In this document: positions 46,301 to 55,337 of the stretch, one piece after another
How the letters are laid out: every line of letters starts with the position of its first letter
Position numbering within the stretch: the stretch's first letter is position 1
Assembly: GCA_018829205.1 (NCBI GenBank)
Contig: JAHJUE010000031.1
Location: 58,501 to 122,500 of the forward strand
Source of the DNA: Bacteroidota bacterium
Lineage (GTDB): Bacteria; Bacteroidota; Ignavibacteria; Ignavibacteriales; Melioribacteraceae
Length of the DNA stretch: 64,000 nucleotides
Direction of reading: 5' to 3'
Position numbers and translations under genes: made by a program
Notes under the pieces: generated by a model
The model's input: only the letters and a program-made list of their open reading frames with translations
Databases searched by the model: none
What the model was told of the DNA's origin: nothing

Positions 46301-46468
46301 CTAAATTGTCATCAGAAATGCTAAAATAGAAATTATTAAAAGTACTCCCAAAACCTTCCCAATTTTTACGAAAATATTTTTTCGTTTATTTTTCTTCTCG
46401 TAACCGTTGGTTGATTCAGAATCTCTTTTATAATCTCCTTTTTCAATAGACCAGTTTTTGTGCCGCAT
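46301..46468 (-). CDS. possible 55-residue membrane protein
   Basis: A short frame reads MRHKNWSIEKGDYKRDSEST, a basic stretch NGYEKKNKRKNIFVK, then one hydrophobic helix ending the protein (VLGVLLIISILAFLMTI). Charge followed by a C-terminal helix is plausible for a tail-anchored protein. No convincing ribosome-binding site is seen and the gap is A+T-rich, so chance is possible. It lies between lptB (convergent, four bases away) and the aldehyde dehydrogenase gene. Confidence 0.4.
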   Translation of the reverse strand: MRHKNWSIEKGDYKRDSESTNGYEKKNKRKNIFVKIGKVLGVLLIISILAFLMTI

Positions 46469-46574
46469 TGTTGTTTAGCTCAAGGAATAATTAGTACAAG
46501 TTTGAATATAAATATATAAAAAAAAAGTGACTTTCATTTGATAAAAATCACTTTTCGCAAAAAAAAGCTGGAAT

Positions 46575-48158
46575 TTATGAGTTGAAGTCTTTTATTATTT
46601 TTTGAATTTCAGCTTCGGAAATTCCTTCGCCTAAAATTACCCCTTTTTTAACAGGAGTATTTTTTTCTGTTATACTTTTATAGTTTTCTGAAGGAGGATT
46701 TCCTGCTCTTGCTCTTAATCTGTCTTCAATCTGATCAATAAAACTTCCTGATGATTTGGTATAAGCTCCGTTGCTAGCTTCAAAACTTGAAATTGAATTT
46801 CCGGGATTAACCGGATTTGTTTCGAACGCGAGAGTTTTATAATTTATTAAATGTTTTGCTGTTACATTTTCCGATATAATAGATCCGCCCCATGTACCTG
46901 GACCAAGTGTTAACGAAGGATTTGCCGCAGTAGTGTAACCAACCGCTCCAATTGAACTTGGAGTATTTACAACTATCCTGAATGCAGGTTTTTCCAAAGC
47001 GAATTTCAGTATTATATCTTTGTCGTTTGAATGAATCGCAAGAGTATGACCAATTCCTCCGAATTCCAGAAGCTCAATACATTTATGACATCCTTCAAGC
47101 CATCCTTCAACAACATAAAATGAAAGAACGGGGGAAAGTTTTTCCATTGATAAAGGTTCATCATGTCCAACACCAAAGCATTCGGCAATTAGTACCGAAG
47201 TATTTTCAGGAACAAGGAAACCAGCATAATCGGCAATAAACGCCGCAGATTTGCCGACAACATCTGGATTGATTCCTCTTCCTATTTTCATTGCTTTTTC
47301 TAATTTTTTCTTTTCATCGGCGTTTACAAAATAAGCGCCGTTTCTTTTTGCTTCTTCTATTACTTTATCTTTAATTGACCTGTCAACAATCATCGCCTGT
47401 TCTGAAGAACATAAAGTTCCGTTATCAAATGTAGTTCCGTAAATAATATCCGCTACGGCTTTCTGACAGTTAGCGCTTTTTTCAATAAACGCAGGAACAT
47501 TTCCCGATCCGACACCATATGCTGGTTTACCGGCGGAATAGGCTGCTTTAACCATCGGGTTGCTTCCGGTTGCTAAAATTACAGCAATGTTTTTATCCTT
47601 CATTAATGCCTCTGTTCCTTCAAGAGTAGGAATACTCATGCACTGAATTAATCCTTTGGGCGCCCCTGCCTTTTCAGCGGCATCGGAAAGAACCTTTAAT
47701 GATTCCATAGTACATTTTACTGCCTTGGGATGAGGACTGGCAACAATTGCGTTTCTTCCTTTTAATGAAATGATTGCTTTAAACATTGCGGTTGAAGTTG
47801 GATTTGTTGAAGGAATTAATGCCGCCACTACACCCATCGGCTCTGCGATTTTAACAATTTTTCCGTTGTGGCTTACTTCAATTACTCCTACAGATTTTAA
47901 ATCTTTAATCGAATTCCAAACATTTCTCGTTCCGAACTGATTCTTTATAATTTTATCTTTCCATTTACCGAAGCCTGTTTCTTCATGCGCTATTTTAGCC
48001 AAACGTTCCGCTTCATTGTATCCGGCGTCAGCCATTGCTTTCACAATTTTATCAACTTGTTCCTGGTTATAATGCTTAAATTCTAACTGGGCTGCTTTTG
48101 CAGTTGAAGTAAGATGCCTTACTTCCTGAATTGATTGTAAATCTTTGTCGAGATTCAT
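46575..48158 (-). CDS. CoA-acylating aldehyde dehydrogenase (AdhE/PduP/EutE type)
   Basis: The enzyme would convert an aldehyde plus CoA and NAD to acyl-CoA. The 527-residue protein matches the N-terminal half of AdhE (FKHYNQEQVDKIVKAMADAG; IAEPMGVVAALIPSTNPTSTAMFKA; RNAIVASPHPKA) with catalytic Cys250 in FDNGTLCSSEQA. The alcohol dehydrogenase half is absent. After the core there is a linker and a 16-residue C-terminal amphipathic helix (GISEAEIQKIIKDFNS) resembling microcompartment encapsulation peptides; a EutN shell gene occurs 15 kb away. Substrate is not identifiable. It is transcribed alone. Confidence 0.85.
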   Translation of the reverse strand: MNLDKDLQSIQEVRHLTSTAKAAQLEFKHYNQEQVDKIVKAMADAGYNEAERLAKIAHEETGFGKWKDKIIKNQFGTRNVWNSIKDLKSVGVIEVSHNGKIVKIAEPMGVVAALIPSTNPTSTAMFKAIISLKGRNAIVASPHPKAVKCTMESLKVLSDAAEKAGAPKGLIQCMSIPTLEGTEALMKDKNIAVILATGSNPMVKAAYSAGKPAYGVGSGNVPAFIEKSANCQKAVADIIYGTTFDNGTLCSSEQAMIVDRSIKDKVIEEAKRNGAYFVNADEKKKLEKAMKIGRGINPDVVGKSAAFIADYAGFLVPENTSVLIAECFGVGHDEPLSMEKLSPVLSFYVVEGWLEGCHKCIELLEFGGIGHTLAIHSNDKDIILKFALEKPAFRIVVNTPSSIGAVGYTTAANPSLTLGPGTWGGSIISENVTAKHLINYKTLAFETNPVNPGNSISSFEASNGAYTKSSGSFIDQIEDRLRARAGNPPSENYKSITEKNTPVKKGVILGEGISEAEIQKIIKDFNS

Positions 48159-48249
48159 TTTACATCCTGCTCAATTTTCAACTGACAAAATATAAATATA
48201 GGTTTAACAAACATCAAACAAGTATTGTTATTCCGGTAATCTTTTTGCC

Positions 48250-48273
48250 GGAATCTTTAACATAAAAGATTCC
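48250..48273. repeat. hairpin downstream of the LytTR gene
   Basis: GGAATCTTT and AAAGATTCC form a nine-base stem with a six-base loop. It could be the end of the lytS/lytTR transcript but lacks a T-run on that side. Confidence 0.45.
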
Positions 48274-48306
48274 CGTAAAAACACGCAGGAACAACAAACA
48301 ATAAAA

Positions 48307-49059
48307 TTAATTAAATATTTCTTTTAATTTGGAATAGCCGCTTTTACTTACGGGAATATTCTTCCCGTCTTTTAGAATGATTTTGTAGGATTCTTTTTCA
48401 AACAGTTCTATTTGCTGAATTGAATTTATTTTAACTATGTAAGAACGATGTACTCTCATAAAATTATTTGCATCTAAGTGTTCATCAAAATATTTCATTG
48501 TTTTCTGTTTTAAGAATTTTCCTTTCGAACTATGAAGCATAACATAATCATCCTGCGCTTCAATATAATCAACATCGTCAACCGGAATGATAATAATTTT
48601 CTGCCCGTTTTTTACTACAATTCTTTCAATGCATTCAGAATTATTTTCATTATATTTTTCAAGACTTTCGATTTTTTCGTCAGCTTTATTTTTTTCTTTT
48701 AAAAGTTTTTTTGCTTTTTCGAGGGCTTCAAGAAACCGGCTTTCCGAAAAAGGTTTTAGAAGATAATCGGTTGCGTTTACTTCGAAAGCTTTTAAGGCAT
48801 ACTGGTCAAAAGCTGTCGTGAAAACTATTACAGGCGGATCGTCAATTAATTCGAGCATTTCAAAGCCGTTTATTTTCGGCATTTGAATATCTAAAAAAAC
48901 AATGTCGGGATTTAATTCGCTTATGGTTTTGAGTCCGTCGAAACCGTTTCTGCATTCGGCAATTAATTCAACCTTATCAGCTTTTTTCAAATATTCTTTT
49001 ATTACGTCTATCGCAAGTTTTTCGTCATCAATTGCAATGACTCTAATTTTCTCGCTCAT
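48307..49059 (-). CDS. LytTR-family response regulator
   Basis: The 250-residue protein has a receiver domain (1-120) with DDEK, phosphoacceptor Asp57 in PDIVFLDIQMPKINGFEML and the conserved Lys in DYLLKPF. It also has a LytTR DNA-binding domain (about 150-250: VDDVDYIEAQDDYVMLH; FMRVHRSYIVKINSI). It binds short direct repeats in other bacteria. The start overlaps the upstream kinase gene by 17 bases, so the two are a cognate pair. Targets may include the LiaF-like genes that precede them. Confidence 0.95.
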   Translation of the reverse strand: MSEKIRVIAIDDEKLAIDVIKEYLKKADKVELIAECRNGFDGLKTISELNPDIVFLDIQMPKINGFEMLELIDDPPVIVFTTAFDQYALKAFEVNATDYLLKPFSESRFLEALEKAKKLLKEKNKADEKIESLEKYNENNSECIERIVVKNGQKIIIIPVDDVDYIEAQDDYVMLHSSKGKFLKQKTMKYFDEHLDANNFMRVHRSYIVKINSIQQIELFEKESYKIILKDGKNIPVSKSGYSKLKEIFN

Positions 49060-50122
49060 TAATTAATTCCTTTGAAAGAATAGGGATAAAAATATTTACT
49101 TTAAAGATGTTGTTTTCTTTTGTAAATGTCAGCAGATTTTCTTGATTATAAATTAATTTTAACCTGCTTTTAATATTTGTTAAACCGATTCCTTCACCTT
49201 TTCTTGGGACGGCCTCTGGGTCAAAATTATTCTCAATTGTGATTTTTAAATACTCGCCGTCCTTTTTGCAATTCATTTTTATTATTACTTTTTCAATGCT
49301 TTCGTATACTCCGTGTTTTATTGCGTTTTCGAAAACTGGCTGAAGAAGCATTGCGGGGACTTCGATAGAGCTGCATTCATTTGAAATATCTTCAACATAC
49401 TCAAACATTTCCTCGAACCGTGTCTTTTCAATATCAAGGTAAATTTTAATTGTTTTTAATTCCTCGCTTAGAATTGTTTTCATTTTCTCATTTTTTGAAA
49501 GCGTGCTTCTTAAAAAATCAGAGAGTTTTATAGTCATTTCCCTGGCTTTTTCAGGATTTGAGATTGTAAGTGAACTTATGGAATTTAAACTGTTAAATAT
49601 AAAATGAGGATTTATCTGGTACTTTAAAGTTTTTAATTCGGCTTCTTTTACAAGAGAATTTAATTCCGATTCTTTTAATTCCTTTTCCCTGAAATTGTTG
49701 TAATAAATAATTACATAATTAAGCGATACAATTATTGCATAAAATAAGATGCCTACAACAAAACGCCAGGCAAGCGAATCATTAATAAACTCATAATAAA
49801 CTTTTTCTTTAATTAAAAAATTGGATAGTATATAATACCCGAGGAAAACCCATATAATTGAAGTAATTATTGCGGCCATTAAATGGTTCAGTAAAAGACG
49901 CGGCATTGAATAACTTTCAAAAGTAATAAACCGCGTCGGATACCATAAACTTATGCCTATACCCGCATAAAAAATGTTGTAAACCAGACTGTCAAGAATA
50001 GCGTCTTCGAGTGTAATTTGAAGTAAATAATAAAGCGCCAGCCAATGGAATAGCGCGATAACGATCCATATCAATAGATATACAACAAGGTTTTCTCTGT
50101 TTTTAAGAAAAGGATTAAACAT
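49043..50122 (-). CDS. LytS-type membrane histidine kinase
   Basis: The 359-residue sensor kinase has four N-terminal membrane helices (about 12-150), a coiled segment, the histidine-kinase family motif YQINPHFIFNSLNSISSL with the phosphorylated His, and the ATPase domain with FENAIKHGVYESI and GEGIGLTNIKSRLKLIY. No extracytoplasmic sensor domain is present, so it would sense within the membrane or through partner proteins. It sits 14 bases after a LiaF-like gene and overlaps the regulator gene. Confidence 0.93.
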   Translation of the reverse strand: MFNPFLKNRENLVVYLLIWIVIALFHWLALYYLLQITLEDAILDSLVYNIFYAGIGISLWYPTRFITFESYSMPRLLLNHLMAAIITSIIWVFLGYYILSNFLIKEKVYYEFINDSLAWRFVVGILFYAIIVSLNYVIIYYNNFREKELKESELNSLVKEAELKTLKYQINPHFIFNSLNSISSLTISNPEKAREMTIKLSDFLRSTLSKNEKMKTILSEELKTIKIYLDIEKTRFEEMFEYVEDISNECSSIEVPAMLLQPVFENAIKHGVYESIEKVIIKMNCKKDGEYLKITIENNFDPEAVPRKGEGIGLTNIKSRLKLIYNQENLLTFTKENNIFKVNIFIPILSKELINEREN

Positions 50123-50136
50123 TGTACCTAGTAATT

Positions 50137-50871
50137 TTATGCGTAATTTTTAATTGATCCGCCGCCGAAAATGACGAGACCTTTTAATACAAGTGTTCTG
50201 CTTTGATCGGGAACTACATTCTGCATTTTAATTCGTTTATCGGCAAATCCCCCGAAGATTGAAGTTACCTTTACATCTATCTTTAAATCCTGTCTCGTAT
50301 AGAGCTGCATTCCGCCGAATATTGAAAGTATGTCAATTACCTGATGACCCTGCGCCAATTTCGCGTTTGTTAAGTCAAGATCAGTTCCGCCGAATATTGA
50401 TGTTACTTTACCGCCTTGAAAATTATCCGAAGTAATTATTCTTTTTGATCCGTAAAATATTGATACTTCGTCAATTGTATCGGCGTTTGATTGCGAGCCT
50501 TCTATTCCGCTTGCTGAGGAACTATTAGAACTACCGGAAGCCGTACCAGACTTTCTGTTTAATATTACGTAAAGTCCGAGTCCAATAAGCAGAAGAGGCC
50601 AGAAATCTGAAATTATAAATCTCAATGAAAAATCAAATATTCTGCCTGCTATGCCTAATGCTCCAAATGCGACTAAAATCCATCCTAAACCAGAGTCTTT
50701 GGATTTGCTTACAATTAGAACACCGACAATTACAAAAAAAGTATACCAATTCAGGAAATGATATGTAAAATCAAAATAAAAAATTTCGAAATTGTCTAAA
50801 AGAAATAACCCGCCAAAAAATATTAAAAAAGCGCCTAATATTGATCTGGAATTATTCATCGTAAACCTCAC
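50137..50871 (-). CDS. LiaF-like membrane protein (copy 2)
   Basis: The 244-residue protein has four N-terminal hydrophobic helices (LGAFLIFFGGLFLLDNFEIF and following, to about 105) of the LiaF/DUF5668 type, a Ser/Gly/Asn-rich linker, and a C-terminal beta-solenoid-like domain in which FGG recurs (TSIFGGTDLDL, LSIFGGMQLYT, TSIFGGFADKR, LVIFGGGSIKN). LiaF proteins restrain cell-envelope two-component systems. It is a tandem paralogue of the preceding gene and lies 14 bases before the kinase, so a role as signal partner of that kinase is likely. Confidence 0.85.
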   Translation of the reverse strand: MRFTMNNSRSILGAFLIFFGGLFLLDNFEIFYFDFTYHFLNWYTFFVIVGVLIVSKSKDSGLGWILVAFGALGIAGRIFDFSLRFIISDFWPLLLIGLGLYVILNRKSGTASGSSNSSSASGIEGSQSNADTIDEVSIFYGSKRIITSDNFQGGKVTSIFGGTDLDLTNAKLAQGHQVIDILSIFGGMQLYTRQDLKIDVKVTSIFGGFADKRIKMQNVVPDQSRTLVLKGLVIFGGGSIKNYA

Positions 50872-50910
50872 TAAAATATAGTAAAAAAGAAAATCTTTTC
50901 TGAGTTAAAG

Positions 50911-51621
50911 TTATGCAAAGTTTTTTATTTCGCCGCCGCCGAAAATTAATGTGCCTTTAATAATTAATTTTCTGTCCATCGGCCTGTTTAAGTTTGGGTC
51001 CTTTATTCTTTTATCGGAGAATCCGCCGAATATTGGCACAATGTCGAGTTCTACATTCCAATGGTTTGGGATGATTAATGTAGATCCTCCGAATATTGTT
51101 GTTATTTCCAAAATCTGATTTCCTTCGGCAAGCGAGCTTTCCATTAAGTTGATTTCGGATCCGCCGAAGATTGCCGTAATATCGCCGCCTTTAAAATTCT
51201 GAGTAGAAAATGTTTTTGTGCTTCCGCCGAATATGGATACATCCTCAATTTTATCGGGATCCATTTTCGAACTTGTTTTTCCTTCTTTTTTAGAATCATA
51301 CTTACCAAAGAAAATATCTACCTTTGGTTTGGAGTTTTTGCGTAAAATTAAGTATAACCCTATTACAATTAATGCGACAGGCCAAAAATTCGGGAAAAGA
51401 TTAAACAATCCTATACCAAGAAAAATAAATCCGGGAAGTTTATGTCGAGAACTGACAAGTAAAATAAGGCCAATAACTATAAATACAGCTTCCCATGTAA
51501 ATACATAAAAGGGAATGTCGAAATCTATTAAGCCGTAATTATCCATTATAAAAAGGCTTCCGAATATAATTAGCGCTATTCCTATTAGCAGCCTCGAACT
51601 CATATTTCTATCGTATCCCAT
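50911..51621 (-). CDS. LiaF-like membrane protein (copy 1)
   Basis: The 236-residue paralogue of the next gene has the same plan: membrane helices (LLIGIALIIFGSLFIMDNYGLIDF onwards), a shorter basic linker (KPKVDIFFGKYDSKKEGKTSSK), then FGG-repeat strands (VSIFGGSTKTF, TAIFGGSEINL, TTIFGGSTLII, VPIFGGFSDKR, LIFGGGEIKNFA). The two differ mostly in the linker and outer loops. It is first in the four-gene minus-strand unit LiaF-LiaF-LytS-LytTR and diverges from the channel gene at 51815; a 193-base gap between them must hold both promoters. Confidence 0.85.
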   Translation of the reverse strand: MGYDRNMSSRLLIGIALIIFGSLFIMDNYGLIDFDIPFYVFTWEAVFIVIGLILLVSSRHKLPGFIFLGIGLFNLFPNFWPVALIVIGLYLILRKNSKPKVDIFFGKYDSKKEGKTSSKMDPDKIEDVSIFGGSTKTFSTQNFKGGDITAIFGGSEINLMESSLAEGNQILEITTIFGGSTLIIPNHWNVELDIVPIFGGFSDKRIKDPNLNRPMDRKLIIKGTLIFGGGEIKNFA

Positions 51622-51814
51622 AATGCCTCCTAAGTTTTGCTTTCTACATCTTCTGACGCAAATATATTTAAATAGTTGTTTTTATTTCAGCAATTATCGG
51701 TAAACGGCAGATTATAATCGGTAAGTAAGCATTTAATCCAAAATTTTTGTTGAATAAACTTATTCAATTGGTTTAATTTTTATTATTTTTATTCCTTAGA
51801 TACTACGGATAAAT

Positions 51815-52816
51815 ATGAATATTGATGCCGCGAAACAATTCAAATTAGGATTATTACTATTATTCCTTGTAATAATAGTAGGTACAGTCGGTTATGAAAT
51901 TCTGGAAGTAAACTGGACACTTCTGGATTCGTTTTATATGACAATTATTACAATTTCTACGACCGGTTTCAGAGAAGTTAAAGATTTATCGCAACCCGGA
52001 AGAATGTTCACAGTGTTTTTAATTATTTCGGGTGTTTTAACAATTGCATACACGGGCGGAAAAGCCGCGCAGATACTAATTGAGACTCAAGTTTTAAGGA
52101 GACGCAAAATGAGTAAGGAGCTTGAAAAAATTTCGGATCATTATATTGTATGCGGTTACGGAAGAATGGGAAGACAAATTTGCGAAGGTTTAGTTGAAAA
52201 TCAGGTGCCGTTTGTAGTTATAGAAAATGATCAGAAGAAGTTGACCATTATCAAAGAATTAAACTTGTTATTTATAGAAGGGGATGCTACAAACGACGAG
52301 ATATTAATTAAAGCCGGAATAAAAAGGGCTAAAGGATTGGTTGCGGTTATTAGAACAGATGCAGAAAATGTTTTTGCTACTTTATCCGCACGAGAATTAA
52401 GCCCGGAAATATTTGTTGTTGCAAGAGCGGTTGAAGATGGAACAGAAAAAAAATTAATTACTGCCGGAGCTAATAGAGTGGTAAAACCCTATGAGCTTGG
52501 CGGTAACAGAATGGTGCAGCTTTTACTTCGTCCCGGAGTTATAGATTTTATTGATGGTGTTGCGCGTAATAAAAATGTTGAAATAAGTCTTGAAGAAATT
52601 ACACTTAACGAAGGTTCAATACTCGTTGGGAAATCTTTAAGTAACTCTCCGGTTAGAAAAGATTTAAATATAATTATTGTTGCTATATCAAGAAACGACG
52701 GCAACTTTATCTATAATCCTAAATCGGATACAAAATTTGAAGTTAATGATAAACTTATAGCGATAGGGGAACAAACCAATTTATCCAAACTAACCGAACT
52801 TTGTCTCAAAAATTAA
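51815..52816 (+). CDS. two-TM ion channel with TrkA-N/C domains
   Basis: The 333-residue protein has TM1 (LLLLFLVIIVGTVGYEIL), a pore loop, TM2 (MFTVFLIISGVLTIAYTGG), then an RCK module with NAD-binding HYIVCGYGRMGRQICEGL (near 110-127) and a TrkA-C domain at the end. It should be a tetrameric channel gated by a cytosolic ligand. The filter reads STTGFREV where potassium channels have TVGYGDV, with Arg in place of the second Gly, so potassium selectivity is uncertain. It is divergent from the LiaF-like genes and 28 bases ahead of the acylase gene. Confidence 0.88.
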   Translation: MNIDAAKQFKLGLLLLFLVIIVGTVGYEILEVNWTLLDSFYMTIITISTTGFREVKDLSQPGRMFTVFLIISGVLTIAYTGGKAAQILIETQVLRRRKMSKELEKISDHYIVCGYGRMGRQICEGLVENQVPFVVIENDQKKLTIIKELNLLFIEGDATNDEILIKAGIKRAKGLVAVIRTDAENVFATLSARELSPEIFVVARAVEDGTEKKLITAGANRVVKPYELGGNRMVQLLLRPGVIDFIDGVARNKNVEISLEEITLNEGSILVGKSLSNSPVRKDLNIIIVAISRNDGNFIYNPKSDTKFEVNDKLIAIGEQTNLSKLTELCLKN

Positions 52817-52844
52817 TTAAAGAATAATTAATTAAAGAAAAATT

Positions 52845-55271
52845 ATGTCATCTAAAATTAAAATAGTTTTTGGAATATTATTTTCCATTCTAAGCTTGAT
52901 AGTATTCTTTGTAATTTATTCTTACTACACACTTCATAAATCTTTGCCGGATTATGAAGGAAGTTTTGAAGTTGCCGGTTTAATAAACCAAACTGAAATT
53001 TACAGAGATAGTTTAGGCATTCCTTATATTTTTTCGGCAAATGAGGAAGACGCCGCATTTGCATTGGGATATGTGCACGCTCAGGAAAGATTATTTCAAA
53101 TGGATTTAATGAGGCGTGCCGGCGAAGGCCGTTTAAGTGAAGTATTAGGCACAAAAACTATCCCGTTCGATAAAATGTTCAGAACAATCGGAATTTATAA
53201 AAATGTACAAGACAACATAAATAATTATAATCCACTTACAATAAAATTCCTTAATTCATACACAAACGGCGTTAATGAATTTATTAGCAAATCAAAAAGT
53301 AAACTTCCAATTGAATTCTATTTGCTTGGTTATGAACCCTATAATTGGAAAATTGAACATAGTCTTGTAATCGCAAAACTTTTAGCATGGGAATTAAATA
53401 TAAGCTGGTGGACTGATATTGCATTCGCACATTTAATTCAAAAATTAGGAGAAGAAAAGGTTAGAGAAATTCTTCCAGATTATCCGGAAAACGCACCTTA
53501 TATAATTCCGGATAGTTTTCAAAATTTTGCTGAAATTACTTCTGACTTTATGAATACAGATAAGCATTTCCGGCAATTTATGAGAATTGAAGGAACACAT
53601 ATAGGCTCAAATAATTGGGTTGTAAACGGGAAAAAATCGGATTCAGGCAAGCCCATAATTGCCAACGATCCCCACCTTGCTTTTCAGGCGCCGGGTAAAT
53701 GGTATTTTGCGGTTATAAAAAGTGAGGAGTGGAATGTTGAAGGATTTACATTGCCGGGAGCACCGGTTGTTGTAATCGGTAAAAATCAGAATATTTCTTG
53801 GGTCCTAACAAACGTTATGGCAGATGATTGTGATTTTTACATTGAACAGTTTGATAGTGCAAAACAAAATTATCTGCTTAACGGGAATTGGCGTCCTCTT
53901 AAAATAAAAACTGATACAATTGCTGTAAAGGATTCGGCAAATGTCGAATTTGAAATTGTAAATACTCACAGAGGTCCTGTAATTTCAAATATTCATCCTT
54001 ATAAAATTTTACATCCAAACGAATATCAGGAAAAAGCTGATATAAGCATGCGCTGGACTGCCCTTGACTTTAGCGATGAGCTTTTCGGACTTCTCTCAGT
54101 AAATAAATCGAAAAACTGGAATGAGTTTAAAGAAGGCGTTAAATACTTTACAGTCCCCGGACAAAACTTTGTTTACGGAGATAAAGACGGAAATATTGGA
54201 TATATAGCGGCCGCAAAACTTCCTATTAGAAACTCACAAAACCCAACACTTGTTGTTGACGGCACGACCGATGAAAACGACTGGAATGGTTTTGTGCCAT
54301 ATGAACAGATGCCGAAATTATTTAATCCTTCCGAAAATTATATTGCTTCGGCAAATAATAAAACTGTGAGAAGTTTTAAGTATCACATTTCAAATCTATG
54401 GGAACCTCCGTCAAGGATTGAAAGAATTAAAGAATTGTTGGAATCTAAATCAACACATTCGAAACAAGATTTTAAAAAATATCAGAATGATTTTTATTCA
54501 AAACACGCTGCTGAAATTACACCTTATATTTTATCGGCATTCGACAGTGTTAAAATAAATAATGATAATCTTAATATAACTTTAGACTTACTTTCTAAAT
54601 GGGATTTCATTATGGATAAGTACAGTCAAATACCTTCTGTATTTCTTACGTTCTATCAAAAATTATTGGAAAATATTTTTAAAGACGAACTTGGAGAACC
54701 GCTTTTTAATGAATATATATTTATGGCTAATGTACCGTACAGAACGGTTTCTAAACTGCTTAAAGAAAATAATTCTTCGTGGTTTGATAATATTAATACA
54801 GATGAATATGAGAACAGAGACGCAATTATAAGAAAAAGTTTTGTTGAAGCTTTATCCGATCTCGAAATTAAATTCGGAGAAAATATTGCAATGTGGCAAT
54901 GGGGGAATCTTCATAAAGTAACCTTTAAACATTTTTTTCACGGACAGATGGATATCATTGATAAACTTGTTGATATAGGACCTTATGAGATAAACGGCGA
55001 CGGTACTACAATATTTAATACCGAGTATTCTTTTAGAGAACCTTTTGAAGTTAAACTAGGTCCCTCAATGAGATATATTTACGATTTTTCAAATCCCGAT
55101 ATTATTGAAATTGCTATGCCCGTTGGACAATCGGGTCATTTCATGAGCAGTCATTATAATGATGTTACTGAAAATTATCTTGAGGGAAAGTATTATCGAA
55201 TAAATATTAATGAAAATGTTATTAAAAACTCTAAGATGGAATTATTAACATTAATTCCTTCCCAAAAATAA
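52845..55271 (+). CDS. penicillin-acylase family Ntn hydrolase
   Basis: The 808-residue protein is an Ntn hydrolase precursor that cleaves itself at Gly254-Ser255 in THIGSNNWVV; Ser255 is the nucleophile. The alpha part has DSLGIPYIFSANEEDAAFALGYVHAQERLFQMDLMRR and the beta part NDPHLAFQAPGKWYF, TLPGAPVVVIGKNQNISW and GQSGHFMSSHYNDV. An N-terminal membrane helix (8-27) would anchor it outside the cytoplasm. Family members hydrolyse amides such as acyl-homoserine lactones or beta-lactam side chains; the natural substrate is unknown. Confidence 0.92.
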   Translation: MSSKIKIVFGILFSILSLIVFFVIYSYYTLHKSLPDYEGSFEVAGLINQTEIYRDSLGIPYIFSANEEDAAFALGYVHAQERLFQMDLMRRAGEGRLSEVLGTKTIPFDKMFRTIGIYKNVQDNINNYNPLTIKFLNSYTNGVNEFISKSKSKLPIEFYLLGYEPYNWKIEHSLVIAKLLAWELNISWWTDIAFAHLIQKLGEEKVREILPDYPENAPYIIPDSFQNFAEITSDFMNTDKHFRQFMRIEGTHIGSNNWVVNGKKSDSGKPIIANDPHLAFQAPGKWYFAVIKSEEWNVEGFTLPGAPVVVIGKNQNISWVLTNVMADDCDFYIEQFDSAKQNYLLNGNWRPLKIKTDTIAVKDSANVEFEIVNTHRGPVISNIHPYKILHPNEYQEKADISMRWTALDFSDELFGLLSVNKSKNWNEFKEGVKYFTVPGQNFVYGDKDGNIGYIAAAKLPIRNSQNPTLVVDGTTDENDWNGFVPYEQMPKLFNPSENYIASANNKTVRSFKYHISNLWEPPSRIERIKELLESKSTHSKQDFKKYQNDFYSKHAAEITPYILSAFDSVKINNDNLNITLDLLSKWDFIMDKYSQIPSVFLTFYQKLLENIFKDELGEPLFNEYIFMANVPYRTVSKLLKENNSSWFDNINTDEYENRDAIIRKSFVEALSDLEIKFGENIAMWQWGNLHKVTFKHFFHGQMDIIDKLVDIGPYEINGDGTTIFNTEYSFREPFEVKLGPSMRYIYDFSNPDIIEIAMPVGQSGHFMSSHYNDVTENYLEGKYYRININENVIKNSKMELLTLIPSQK

Positions 55272-55337
55272 TTAGTATATTAGTTGAGAAGTTATCGCAG
55301 AAAATATTAAATTTCTTTCCAATTCTTTAAGGTTATT

